A stretch of 64,000 nucleotides of DNA. It comes from Isoetes taiwanensis (Eukaryota; Streptophyta; Lycopodiopsida; Isoetales; Isoetaceae). Positions within the stretch are counted from its first letter, which is position 1. Every line of letters begins with the position of its first letter. Location: assembly GCA_021234155.1 (NCBI GenBank), contig JAJEKV010000049.1:5716691-5780690 (forward strand). Direction: 5' to 3'. Below the pieces are notes generated by a model. The model had not been told where the DNA came from and did not search any database. It saw only the letters and a program-made list of their open reading frames with translations. Of this stretch, positions 54,556-64,000 are shown in pieces. The translations under genes were made by a program, and so were the position numbers.

Positions 54556-54954
54556 TAAAATCAAACTGTATTCTCCAATTATTTTGGCTCCAAGCTGTTT
54601 TCTCTAACATTTTGTCTCTGCAAATTTTGTCTCTCTAAAATTTTGTATCTGCAAACTTTGTCTCAACAAAGTCTCGGGAACAGTATAAATCAACCACATG
54701 AGAAATCTCTGATGCATCACAGTAACCATAGGAAATTTTCCTATACGACCTAAAACAATTCCCCAACCTTACAAGTCATTTTTTAGCCTTGATAACTTTG
54801 CCTTTAAAATCATTTTTAAGTTAGCCTATATAAAATTTCTAAATTCTATTTTTTCGAATGCAATAAATGGAATAAAATGCCGTGAGAATTTATTGCATGA
54901 AATGCAATATTCTCCATATATACCATATACATGTCATGTCTGGCGGGAAGACCG

Positions 54955-55045
54955 TACGCCAGGCGTGTTAATTCAAGCAATCAATTATTCACGCTAACTT
55001 ATTTCTAATTATGCCTATATAAATCCATTTTACGCTCTCAAAGTT
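54955..55045 (+). promoter_or_regulatory. Promoter-like segment, second copy
   Basis: GCCAGGCGTGTTA, CAATTATTCACGCTAA, GCCTATATAAATCC (TATA at about 55,015-55,024) and TACGCTCTCAAAG parallel 39,925-40,020 in the same orientation. What it would drive is unclear; the nearest small frame is at 55,346. Confidence 0.45.
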
Positions 55046-55345
55046 CCTACATTTTCTTCCTTCCTTCATACGATTTGCGGTTAAACCTGCTTTGTGTTTG
55101 ATCCGCCTCCCCAAATCTTGGTGAGCAGATTTATATTCAAAGAATGTTAGATGTTTGGTTTAAAGCAATTCCTAACTTACTAAAAGACTCACCTTTTAGT
55201 TCTCAGAGCATCTGAGTGAGAGGACTAAGGTCTCAAGAATCGAAAAGCCTCGGAATTAAAACCACAAGCATAGTCCTCCGTTCTTCGAATCCTTCCAGCC
55301 TCAGAACTCAAGGTTAGTTTTCATTTAGTTTTAAGTTGCATCTCA

Positions 55346-55438
55346 ATGGCAGGTTTAATCCAAGAAGACAAGCTTTTGCATTTGCTCGAGGCAGAGGAAG
55401 CAGATGATGTTTATGAAAACCAGAATAGTTTTTTATAA
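55346..55438 (+). CDS. Small open frame, 30 codons
   Basis: ATGGCAGGTTTAATCCAAG opens a short acidic frame (GLIQEDKLLHLLEAEEADDV) that ends TTTTTATAA. It lies about 320 bp downstream of the TATA box and directly after an AAG, GTTAG-like possible splice junction at about 55,314. It resembles the acidic gene at 40.2 kb in style only. Low support. Confidence 0.25.
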   Translation: MAGLIQEDKLLHLLEAEEADDVYENQNSFL

Positions 55439-55633
55439 ACTTCATCCGCTTCTTTGTTTCGTAAATTCTTGAGTTTGTCTTCCTGAATTAATCATGCTAT
55501 TGCATGCAAGTTTCTATTACGAATAAGTGTAGTAGAAAGCATCAGAAAAATATGAAAGATAATATTTGAAACACGCTAAGCGTGTTTTATGCTAACCTTA
55601 GCCTTCAACATGAATACTGGCTTGGCACTTTTC

Positions 55634-55775
55634 GAGAGAGGGGAAAAAAAAAAGCAGAGATAGATAAGTAAATAGATAAAGGCCAGGCAATTATTTTAAG
55701 CGTGTAACTAATTGCCTGGCCTTTATCTATTTACTTATCTATCTGTACAGTTTTTTTTTTCTCCCTCTCTGTTGA
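55634..55775. repeat. Long foldback: perfect 35-bp arms extended by weaker pairing
   Basis: GATAGATAAGTAAATAGATA, AAGGCCAGGCAATTA (55,660-55,693) and its exact complement TAATTGCCTGGCC...TATC (55,708-55,743) enclose a roughly 15-base loop with AAGCGTGTAAC. Pairing continues outward, with gaps, through an A-run/T-run pair and GAGAGGGG/CCCTCTCT. It could be a tiny MITE or give a hairpin RNA; no TSD was recognised. Confidence 0.9.
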
Positions 55776-55995
55776 ATGCATGCCGAGCGTGTATAGTTTT
55801 TCCTATATAGCGGTTTTACACGAAAGGCAAACAATTGTATCCCTACTTTCAACTTTTTACGCTTAAACACGGGCGGGCGTCTCTTTAGTTTCTAAGTTTT
55901 TAAATAAATAAATATAACACGCCAGCGTGAATACCGATACTCGCCACTTCCTATTGATAGATGCCAAGTTACATTAATCACCCTACAGGACGAAG

Positions 55996-56733
55996 ATGCA
56001 TTGGAATTACATTTGGGCCAGCAATCACACAGCCCCGGCCGGTTTGGCTCCAATCTCCAACCGGTTGAACCGGCAGCCGAAAGCACCGGTCCGGGCTGGA
56101 GCACCAGTCTTTGCAACCCCCGGTGTACTTGGATCAAGTAATGATGATGGCGCCAGAGCCGCCAGGGCAATGATAGATCTGGGCTCTGGGGCCCTTGCAA
56201 TCGCACGGAGGCTGGCCCTCTTATCTAATCACTTCGAGAATGCAGTACATGCATTGATCGAGAGTGAATCTCGCATCCGTCAGCTCGAGATTCAAAATGA
56301 GGAGCTGCGTTTCTTAGTGGTTAGCCTCTATGCCCTGGATGCCCCAACACGAACCACTACCACAAAGCAGTATACGATGCAATGGAGATGGCTCAACCAA
56401 TGGAACCACTACACAGCGCGCTATAATGATGCATTGGAGGTTCAACCAATGGAGCAGGAGGTGGAGCAGGAGCAGGAGCAGGAGGTGGAGGTGGAGCAGG
56501 CGGGGGTGGTGGAGCTAGAGCCTGGTGTTTTTGCTGGGGTTTTACCAGAAGAATTCACTATGCCCTGCAATGGAAATGGGAGATCGATAGCCCGGCTACT
56601 CAAGAGGACCGGGCTTGAAACAATGATCCGGGATTTTGTCCGGTTTATCCAGTTTATCCGATTTATATACAATTGTAATCTTTTTCCAATGAATACAACA
56701 AATTTTGTCTACTTCTATATTTCTACAATGTAA
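55996..56733 (+). CDS. Unrecognised 245-codon gene with coiled coil and Glu-rich segment
   Basis: ATG at 55,996. A Pro/Ala-rich start (APISNRLNRQPKAPVRAGAP) leads to a helical middle (IARRLALLSNHFENAVHALI, ESESRIRQLEIQNEELRFLV) typical of a coiled coil. Then come a Gln/Glu run (EQEVEQEQEQEVEVEQ) and a C-terminal basic part GRSIARLLKRTGLETMIRDF. The sequence is much richer in G/C than its surroundings, and the frame is intact. It resembles in layout small gag-like or bZIP-like proteins but has no diagnostic motif. Confidence 0.5.
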   Translation: MHWNYIWASNHTAPAGLAPISNRLNRQPKAPVRAGAPVFATPGVLGSSNDDGARAARAMIDLGSGALAIARRLALLSNHFENAVHALIESESRIRQLEIQNEELRFLVVSLYALDAPTRTTTTKQYTMQWRWLNQWNHYTARYNDALEVQPMEQEVEQEQEQEVEVEQAGVVELEPGVFAGVLPEEFTMPCNGNGRSIARLLKRTGLETMIRDFVRFIQFIRFIYNCNLFPMNTTNFVYFYISTM

Positions 56734-56739
56734 TACATG

Positions 56740-57021
56740 TTACATACCTTTTTTAAGCGGTTTCTTGGCCATGCAACAAATGTTCCAACACTTTCTCCAA
56801 CCGTATCCCCACCGGGGTGTCATGCGAGGTAAAGCTTCATCCATAGCGCAACAGCTAATCACTGTAACTCGGACATACTTATCCCCGAGCGGAATTCCAT
56901 GACAGTTTGAAATCGGATCGATGGAGTCGATCTTGCATAATCCTACTTTCCTTTTACGATTTGTAGTTAACATGAAACATTCATCTTCGACCTTTCGCAG
57001 AAAATTGCTATTCGCAGACAC
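56740..57021 (-). CDS. Unrecognised 93-codon frame, convergent with the preceding gene
   Basis: Contains CFMLTTNRKRKVGLCKIDSI and GIPLGDKYVRVTVISCCAMD, with balanced composition. It ends 7 bp after the stop of the plus-strand gene. No family is recognised. Confidence 0.3.
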   Translation of the reverse strand: MSANSNFLRKVEDECFMLTTNRKRKVGLCKIDSIDPISNCHGIPLGDKYVRVTVISCCAMDEALPRMTPRWGYGWRKCWNICCMAKKPLKKGM

Positions 57022-57448
57022 CCTACTATTGGAAATTAATGTTCAAGCTATTGGAATGAGATGAGTACCCGAATTCCCTCAGAGCCATTCTTGAGAAGCT
57101 GATTTGAGTCTCTCGTCGATTTGAGAAGTCAAGGCGCACGGAAACTCCGGGCACCGGGAAAATTCAATTAGAAGAAAGATTAGGTTAACTACGCTTAGGC
57201 TGGGATAAATTTATGATACTTTTTGGGTAGATTGGTTTTAAAAACTTAATAAAAGAAGTCTACATGGACGGTCTTCGCCATTATTATTTGTATGTGTCAA
57301 GAATATTTCAAACCCAAGATTTTGTGTTTTCTTGAAATTCAAATTTCTATTTCTCGTCATGTGTAGAAAAAGCTATTTCTTCGAAAGCAAAATCGAAAGG
57401 CCAGATCCTGTTTTAACAACCGACTAAGTTACTAGGGCGACTCCAGAG

Positions 57449-57574
57449 ATGTCTTCTAAAAGCGAATCGAGGTCGAGGGACAAGGGCGAGGAAGCGGTGG
57501 AAGAGGAATCTCTAAACCCGGCTCTTCTCAAGTTTCAGAGGACGCTGATCGAATACACGTATCAATACACGTAA
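57449..57574 (+). CDS. Short charged open frame, 41 codons
   Basis: ATGTCTTCTAAAAGCGAATC encodes SSKSESRSRDKGEEAVEEES and LNPALLKFQRTLIEYTYQ, then a stop. It could be a first exon: its composition matches the other small genes here, but no donor site was verified. Confidence 0.25.
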   Translation: MSSKSESRSRDKGEEAVEEESLNPALLKFQRTLIEYTYQYT

Positions 57575-58058
57575 CCCTATTCAAGGTATTTAATTTGCCA
57601 CGTATCACACAATGTGGAGGAGAGTATTATGCTTGCATGAATTTGAGATATTTCCTTGCCTTCGATAATATGCTTTGCATGAGTTTGAGTTATTATGCTT
57701 TGCATGAATTTTAAGTATTAACATCGCTTAATGCTCGATTGTCCGCTCAGAGAACATAATTTTGCTCGCTTTATATATAGAATATAGCGGTGTTAGACAG
57801 CTTGAGATAGCAATGTTCAATGAGGATAAATAGTGTGAAATATGGATTCATGAAGGGTATGTAGCTTAAAATGTGGATGCAAAATAATTTAGTTTCAAAT
57901 TCACGATAGCATGGTCAATAATAGGAGCTACCAACACGCCAAGCGTGATTTGTACTAATTTAGGTTTAAATGCCCAAGCGTGATCTCTTGTTCAAAAAAG
58001 TACTCTAAAAGTGCTCATCTTCTTTTGCAAAGCTCAAGAGGAAGAAAACCCCTAATAA

Positions 58059-58362
58059 TTGGGTTCTAATCCCGCCAAAAAAAGCAAGGGCGATCGCAAC
58101 CCGCATGCAAGACCATATGATCTCACCTTAGATGATGAAGGGCCGATTCTTATAGCAACCACCGCCCGCCGCCTCAAGAGGAAATGGACGAGGGTGCCGA
58201 GTGGTACGCTGACCTTGCCAAGACAAATGGCAAGCTCGACTTAACTCTCTCTTCGAGGAAAAAAAAGAAGCACAAGATGGCCAAACAAGGGATCCTAATC
58301 TCTTGTGAGGAAGAGGATGACACCAACTGCAAATTGCTCTTGGAGATCCCGGGGGGTTCACG
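58059..58362 (+). pseudogene. Fragment of a small basic/acidic gene with a splice donor
   Basis: One frame gives NPAKKSKGDRNPHARPYDLT and LDDEGPILIATTARRLKRKW, after which the reading moves to EGAEWYADLAKTNGKLDLTL, RKKKKHKMAKQGILISCEEE and LLLEIPGGS, followed by GTATGT, a good donor, at about 58,363. Unrecognised. It may be a separate small gene upstream of gene C. Confidence 0.3.
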
Positions 58363-58949
58363 TATGTATTCCGTAGAATACATGTGCGTGGACGGGAGAG
58401 GGGTTTTTTCAAAAATAGTATGCGTTATACATGCGGGCGCCATACGCTTTGGCGCCCGGATGTATGCATTTTCCACGGTCCGGGGATGGATTTCTTGAGC
58501 TGCTGAGCCGTAAGAGTACGCTTTTAGGGGTTTGAACTGCCGCACATGCCGTAAAAAAACGTTTTAGGATTTGGTGTTTCGGAGGTAATGTTTTGAAGTT
58601 TTTTCGTCCCTGCCACATAAAAATCTAGCACAGAGTTCAGTCATGAACGGATTAGGAAGTAGTTAGACTAGCAGCTCGAACCATTGTTGATGCATTTGAT
58701 TTTAAAGTCCATTTGCATTGTTGATGCTCTGTTTTTTTTGCAGGCCAAGCTTCCCCTTTCTCCATTTCTCGCCTCCATTCCGTGAGATTCGTGGTGGAAA
58801 TCTGGTTCTTAGAGGGTTTTTGCATCTAAGTAAGGTCTGTTAAGATCAGTTTTGTGCATGAATGTCGGTAACGCTATACATTCAGAATCCAGAAGCAGCT
58901 CTCTCTAATATTACTTTGTTGTTTCCTTGCTTGTGTCAGGCTGAAAAAA

Positions 58950-61900
58950 ATGGAAAGGACGATAGTTGTTAAGGTGAATGAAGGTTGTGGAATCGTGGCT
59001 GACCTTGGCCTCGTGATGGTGTCCCAAGAATGCACTTACTTGGATGTCCGCAATGAATGAAATAAGACAGACTCTTGGAGGATGAGAAAGAATTTGTATT
59101 TCTTGGAGATAGGGAAGTGGCCTTCACGTCAAGGCAGGAGGTAAAGGTTTAAGGTTTGTGGTGACGAGGTTACCATCAAGGTGGTTGGAGAGCCTGCACA
59201 AAAAAGGCAGAGGACTGTTGTTGAGAGCATTTCATCTCAAAATCTCCAATTTGAGATGGTAGACCGCATCATCATAGCCGAGGAGCGGACCAAATGAAGA
59301 GGTAAATCATGATGATGAACTTGTTCTCGCTTGAAGATACCGCCTTTTAGATGATGTATCGATTTGAATTTTTCAAAGAATAGGTTGCTATCCAAGTTAG
59401 CAACAAGGTTTGATGTTGCCAAATGGCAAGTTGCTTTGAAGAAGTTAAGTTCAAAGTCGCGAATAAAAGAATCGAAAAGACAGTTTGAATTGTGTTCTTA
59501 TGATGCCCATGGTAAACCAAGATTTGCTATTTGGTGTCTTGAATGTGAGAAACGTTATGGTAAAGGTGGAGATGACACCTTGTGTAATCTTTGAACGCAG
59601 CCACTTGAAGTCCAAGGGTCATGCCGATAATTACGAGCGCAACCTCAAGTGTGAGGAGAAGGGAGAGCAGGGTGTGGAGAAGGAGGATCAGTCTTGCAAT
59701 GTTGAGGAGGAGCTGGACATTTGCAAGGAGAATCAAACTCTAGTAGAAAGTACATTAGCTGCTGCCATTGCAAAGTTTCAAGAAGAAACTAGAATTTTTG
59801 ATGTTGTGTTCAAGCTATAATGAGCAAAGATTGGTGGATATGCTAAACTTGATGACATTCGTGTTGTTTGTGCCATGTGTGAAAGGCTTCTCAACCTGCT
59901 TCCAAGAAGTGGATGTCTTAATGGCCACATGAAAGATCACATTCTATCTAAGAGACACGTGCATGCTGTCATGAATTCAGGTAAGGAGTCAAGTGACCAA
60001 GCAGCAAGAGGTGGCAGGCCGAAGAAATGGGCTGAAGCAGACCCGCAACAAGGAAAATTGCATTCTTTTTTTGCAAGAGGTAACCTCTATTTTATTTTTT
60101 AGAAGTAGTGTTCACGCTTTACGCTTTAGTCGCTATAATGTTGAATAATCTCGGTTGATTCTGACTGATTTTGACATGAGCAGCAAATCCTCCGCGGCCC
60201 CTCCAAGCTCGAAAGCAGCCAAGCTTCATCAAGTAACAGCTTCACGTGAGTACTCTTAGTGGCTTCATAAGTGGTTTGTATTTTAAGTTTGTAGGGTATC
60301 TAGGGTTTCATTGTCGTGATTTCGCAATGTAAACGTCCTTGGGTCTACTATCTTTGGGGCTATTAGCGTAACAAATATAGGTATGGAGATAAAGTTAAGG
60401 ATTTAAGACCCTTTCTCGCATGAGCTGAAAGAAGGGACACATTGGTATTGTGAACCCGCATTGCAAAGATACATTTGTAGTTGGGCAGGGTTTAATAGAG
60501 ATTAGTGGCTCGTTTAGGCATAAGAAATGCAAGAGGGTCAGTCTTAAAGGTGAACCCTTTGAAAATTATCAATGTTCTTTATGTGCTGCTATTCCGAAAG
60601 AGAGGGATTTTTACATGAGAGTGCATAGACAGACCCAGATGACAAGGTGGCAAGGGCTTTAGAACCACAAAATTATGTATTAGATCAGATTACTTGAATG
60701 CAATTGAGATGAAGAAGATGGCCGGTCTGCAGCTCATGAGGTAAGGAAGTTACATAAGGAATTAATGTTTTCCAAAATGAGAGTTACGATTATCCATGAA
60801 AGAAAGGTCGCTAAGAGGGAGTCTAGAGGAGTCAATGAACAGGAAAGATGTCAGCAGATTCTGCCAGGACATAGTGGAGGCACATCGGCAAGGTAAATTT
60901 AGTGGAAAACCAGCTCTTTGGGATTTTCTAAGGGACATAGCTCAAAACATAATCAGACCAGGGCATAAAAGAAGATACAGAGAAACCACAAAGGCGTTGT
61001 TTGAAACAATTAAGATATGGGGAGGGAGAAGAATGCACAATTTTCTGTCTCTCAATTTTGCAGGTCCGAGTATGTCCACCACTATGCGCTCCACACGAGA
61101 AAGCTTCTTTTACAAGGTCGGTCTTAGGGAAGAAACGTTCAAGCATCTTGCTCAGGTCTACACTCGACACATGCAACGCCAGCACTTGGATTTGGGGGGG
61201 GTTCCAGCAATTGTGGCTGAGGACGAGACCGTCATAAAGCGTGCTGTACGTTGGATTCCCAGAGATGACTGCTTGCTCGGCTTTTGTGGAAAGAAAGAAG
61301 GCCATGCTTGTAATGGCCAATTTGAGGTGTTAGTTGGCTCCGATGAAGAGGGCTACAACATAATTATCAATGCCTTCGAGGAGAATGTCATTTCGCACTA
61401 TGCAAGAGTTCTTATCGTGAATCCCTTGCATAGGAAGCTGCCCAGACTCGTTCTTGCCATTATTCTGACATGTAACAGATTTGATCACCTTGAGGTTAGA
61501 CGTCAGTGGCAGCAAATCCAAGACTTGTGGAATGTGCACCTGAGAATGGTTGTGGGCCCTCTAATCGGCCACAGCTCGGATGGAGACTCGAGGAGAAGGG
61601 CGTGCATGTTTGCAGATTATACATCCAGGTCTGCACCAGACAGCACATTCAAGGTTTCATGGGACGGTTGGCCACTAAGTGCCTCGAGAAATAAGGATGT
61701 TTATGGGCTTCATGACCAAGATTTCGTGCACAACGGTAAGAAGCTTGTTAATCCCATGGATAGTGCCTCTAGAAGGTTGTACTTAGGGAACGAGTTAGTG
61801 ACTCTCAATGACATACACCATGTCTTTGAGTTATGCCAAGGGAAGCATGGGCTGCAACTTGGAGACGTGAAGCGCCAGGATCGGCAAAATCGAGGGCTGC

Positions 61901-63603
61901 GCAGCACGCCTTGCTTCTAGAAAGGTTCAAAGAATGCTTGGACCTAACTAAGCAATGGTTCCCCGCTCCCCCCACCAATGCGGAATTTGGGCACCAAAGT
62001 TTATTTGGAAGTCGTGGCATCATATATTGACATCTTCCTCTCACCTACTTTGGACTTGAGGGCTCGGATTAAAGCTGCTGCAACGGTGTCCTTCTTCTTT
62101 AGGTGAGCTGGAATCCTGTTTGCTACTTTCAATCTGGTATTATCTTTAAAACTTTAGGTGCATAACAGGCTTTGGAGGTCATGGTTGACGGCACAAAGAC
62201 GCATTCCTTTGAGTAAGAACTTCATTAGTCGGGGAAACCTTTATAGGCGTGCAATTGTCATGCCATTTTGCTTTGTCTTTGCTAATAAAGTATTTTTAGT
62301 TCAATTGGGCATTTAGAGTTGCCCTTACAAAGGTACTCGGGATCGACGCGTATGTGAGAACTTCTTCTCTAAAATTCGGTGGCATGGTGCGTAACGAAAA
62401 GAGCCTATGGCCAGGGCAGACTTGTTGGAGAGTGCCTCTGCTCTCAATCATATTTCCGTGAGTTTCAAGCAGCCACTACCCTCCTGTTTCCTGCAGCACA
62501 TGCTAAGCAAGAACACATTTGGGAAGAGTTAGAAAAGAAGGTAGATACCAATGGGGATGTGCTCACCTGTAACCTTGCAGATTACAGTAGCGTGGATACG
62601 GATGACAAGATTATCGAGGCCTTAAAGGAAGGGCTTGTCTTTACCAAAGCATTGTGTACAAGCGTTGGCATTACAATTGAGGAGAATGATGGCTGGTTTA
62701 GTGAGCCATGGAAGGCAAGATTGGTTTCATAGTAGTCGTGTGGTAGACCCGAGCTCTACCACATTGGGAGATGAGACCGATGCCACGGAGAGAACATGGA
62801 GATTGAAGGTGAAGATCAAAGGAACGAGGTAGTTAGTGAGGATGATGTGGCCAGGTCTCCGATTACGACATGTGTTTGAAAAATGTTAGATGAATCTCGA
62901 GAGGAGGAAGCCATCTCATGTTTCTTGGCATGTTGTTATGGAAGGTAAGAAAATCTTCAAGTCAACTATAGTGAGTCATTTGAATGGGAACCGTGGCTAT
63001 CGGCGACGGGTTGACGAGGGTTAAGACTATTGTATATTCTATTGAAGAAAGTAATGTTGATGCACAAACTCGCCGGCATTGGGACGTTTGTGCGGTGTAC
63101 TTCGAAGAACCATTGGAATCAGTGGGCACCACAAACCGCACAAGCTTCAGCAGAAAAAGGAACAAATCTGGCTGCAATTCATAAGGTTTGGTATCTTGGT
63201 AGGGTACTTAGCATGAGGAGGAAATCTGGCAGTGCATGGAAAGAGAGTAGGGAGCCCGTGGACTTAGTTAAACGCCCGTCTTTTGAAGTTCAATTAAATC
63301 TGGCATATTACAGTAAACATTGCAGCAAGGACGGCAAGTCCACTTGGTTTACTTATGATCTGGCCGATAATCGACTTATAGACCTCGAGTCTATCATATC
63401 TCTTGCATCTTTAAGATATGAACCTGCCAAAAACATTTACCATCTGCATGATAATGACAGAGTACAGCTGAATAAGTTTGTCCGTGAACAGAACATTGGT
63501 AGGGTAATATTAAATTAGACGTCTTCAAATGCTTGAATTCTGCTACTAACTGTCTCTTCTCTTTCATTTTTTTTTGTAGGTGACAAGGGCAAGCAGAAGG
63601 TCT
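58950..63603 (+). pseudogene. Gene C: multi-domain transposase-like protein (HDQD/HNGKK type), multi-exon, frameshifted
   Basis: The ATG at 58,950 starts a beta-grasp-like domain (ERTIVVKVNEGCGIVADLGL; EDEKEFVFLGDREVAF; GDEVTIKVVGEP). Next: a C2H2 finger (WCLECEKRY then HLKSKGHADNYER, about 59,530-59,640), a second (CAMCERLLNLL then HMKDHILSKRHVH, about 59,875) and a Cys/His block FRHKKCKRVSLKG with YQCSLCAAIP (about 60,510). The 374-codon core (60,796-61,920) has SLNFAGPSMSTTMRST, VAEDETVIKRAVRWIP, GHSSDGDSRRR and VYGLHDQDFVHNGKKLVNPM. Shifted frames continue with YLEVVASYIDIFLSPTLDLR, RLWRSWLTAQRRIPLSKNFI, CENFFSK and a C-terminal domain ending at 63,603 after one intron. AEDET, SSDGD and CENFF could be a DDE triad (inferred). 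Similar proteins occur in mosses and corals, from memory. Indels disable this copy. Confidence 0.7.
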
Positions 63604-63754
63604 AGGGAGTTCATAAGGTTCAGCCAGAACAATGTGAACTACTTTATCAATGATCATTTATGATTAAAGCTACCATTTCAACAGTTTAAGTTTAAGAGCA
63701 CTTTTCTGCTTTGTATAAATCTTTGTATAAATCTTGTTTAAACTTTACTTTGAA

Positions 63755-63764
63755 TGCAATAAAC
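63755..63764 (+). terminator. Candidate polyadenylation signal of gene C
   Basis: ATGCAATAAACAG lies about 155 bp after the gene C stop, preceded by T-rich TTGTATAAATCTTTG elements that resemble plant far-upstream/near-upstream poly-A elements. Confidence 0.4.
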
Positions 63765-64000
63765 AGTGGCTACTGGTTGCCTGTGGAACTAGTTAGTTAG
63801 GTGTGCTTTAAGCCTTTTTGATTCCATTACTCCATGATTTATTTCTGCAGCATTTACAGAAGCATAATAAAATGCTTCCAAAACAGCAGATACTGTTACC
63901 CTACAATCTACTTTAAGGGCATGACGTGAAGACAATAAGACATAATCAAAATCATACTTTAGAAAGAACAAAGCATACAATGTTTGAAGTCAATAAGACA

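Noticed and set aside
1-64000. CRISPR arrays, bacterial operons, rRNA or tRNA genes
   Set aside because: Introns, retroelements and PPR sequences show a plant nuclear origin; no regularly spaced short palindromic repeats were seen, and no rRNA or tRNA gene was recognised by eye.

Overview
The window is a stretch of plant nuclear DNA made almost entirely of mobile elements and their remains. Evidence for a plant: introns with GT/AG borders, a PLS-type PPR fragment, a primer-binding site for plant initiator tRNA-Met, Ty1/copia and L1-like elements, and long A/T-rich spacers. I infer a fern or other seed-free plant, because the LINE with a C-terminal zinc knuckle and the DUF7869-type, SDGC/HGKG-type and HDQD-type genes are kinds I associate with ferns, lycophytes and mosses. 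That placement is inference. Only fragments resemble ordinary host genes: a possible exon at the left edge, the PPR piece and a phosphatase-like gene, and the last two lie inside a transposon.

Layout. 1-3.7 kb: a possible exon, then two local tandem duplications and no other gene seen. 3.7-6.7 kb: a decayed LINE lying between two (ATTCT)n tracts. 9.3-15.0 kb: a purine-rich, non-coding, internally repetitive block of which 9.84-15.0 kb is bounded by two 150-bp direct repeats. 15.2-19.7 kb: a broken Ty1/copia element with a 3' LTR. 20.6-21.0 kb: the 3' end of another LINE copy. 23.46-24.03 kb: a 574-bp MITE with an exact 8-bp target duplication, followed by a Gypsy-like LTR fragment. 30.16-31.43 kb: a small LTR element without gag or pol. 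31.87-36.44 kb (minus): a nearly full L1-type LINE.

The most interesting part is 36.4-64 kb, which holds three uncharacterised transposase-like genes. Gene A (minus, 36.65-39.5 kb) belongs to the DUF7869 type. Gene B (plus, 41.0-49.2 kb) has SDGC-SQFKS and SHGKG-DGAG motifs and lies inside a 13,850-bp element with perfect 30-bp terminal inverted repeats (40,706-40,735 and 54,526-54,555) flanked by TAAA. That element also carries a second rightward gene of unknown function, a leftward HAD/FCP1-like phosphatase gene and a leftward coiled-coil, lysine-rich gene, so its genes point inward from both ends. Gene B's last intron has been enlarged from about 0.1 kb to 5 kb by an insertion that contains the PPR fragment; a partial duplicate of the same exon-intron-exon junction further right keeps the short intron. 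Gene C (plus, 58.95-63.6 kb) is multi-domain: a ubiquitin-like N-terminus, zinc fingers and a possible DDE core.

Nearly every long gene is broken by stops or frameshifts, so the window reads as a graveyard of nested insertions. It is nevertheless good enough to define element ends, target duplications and conserved motifs.
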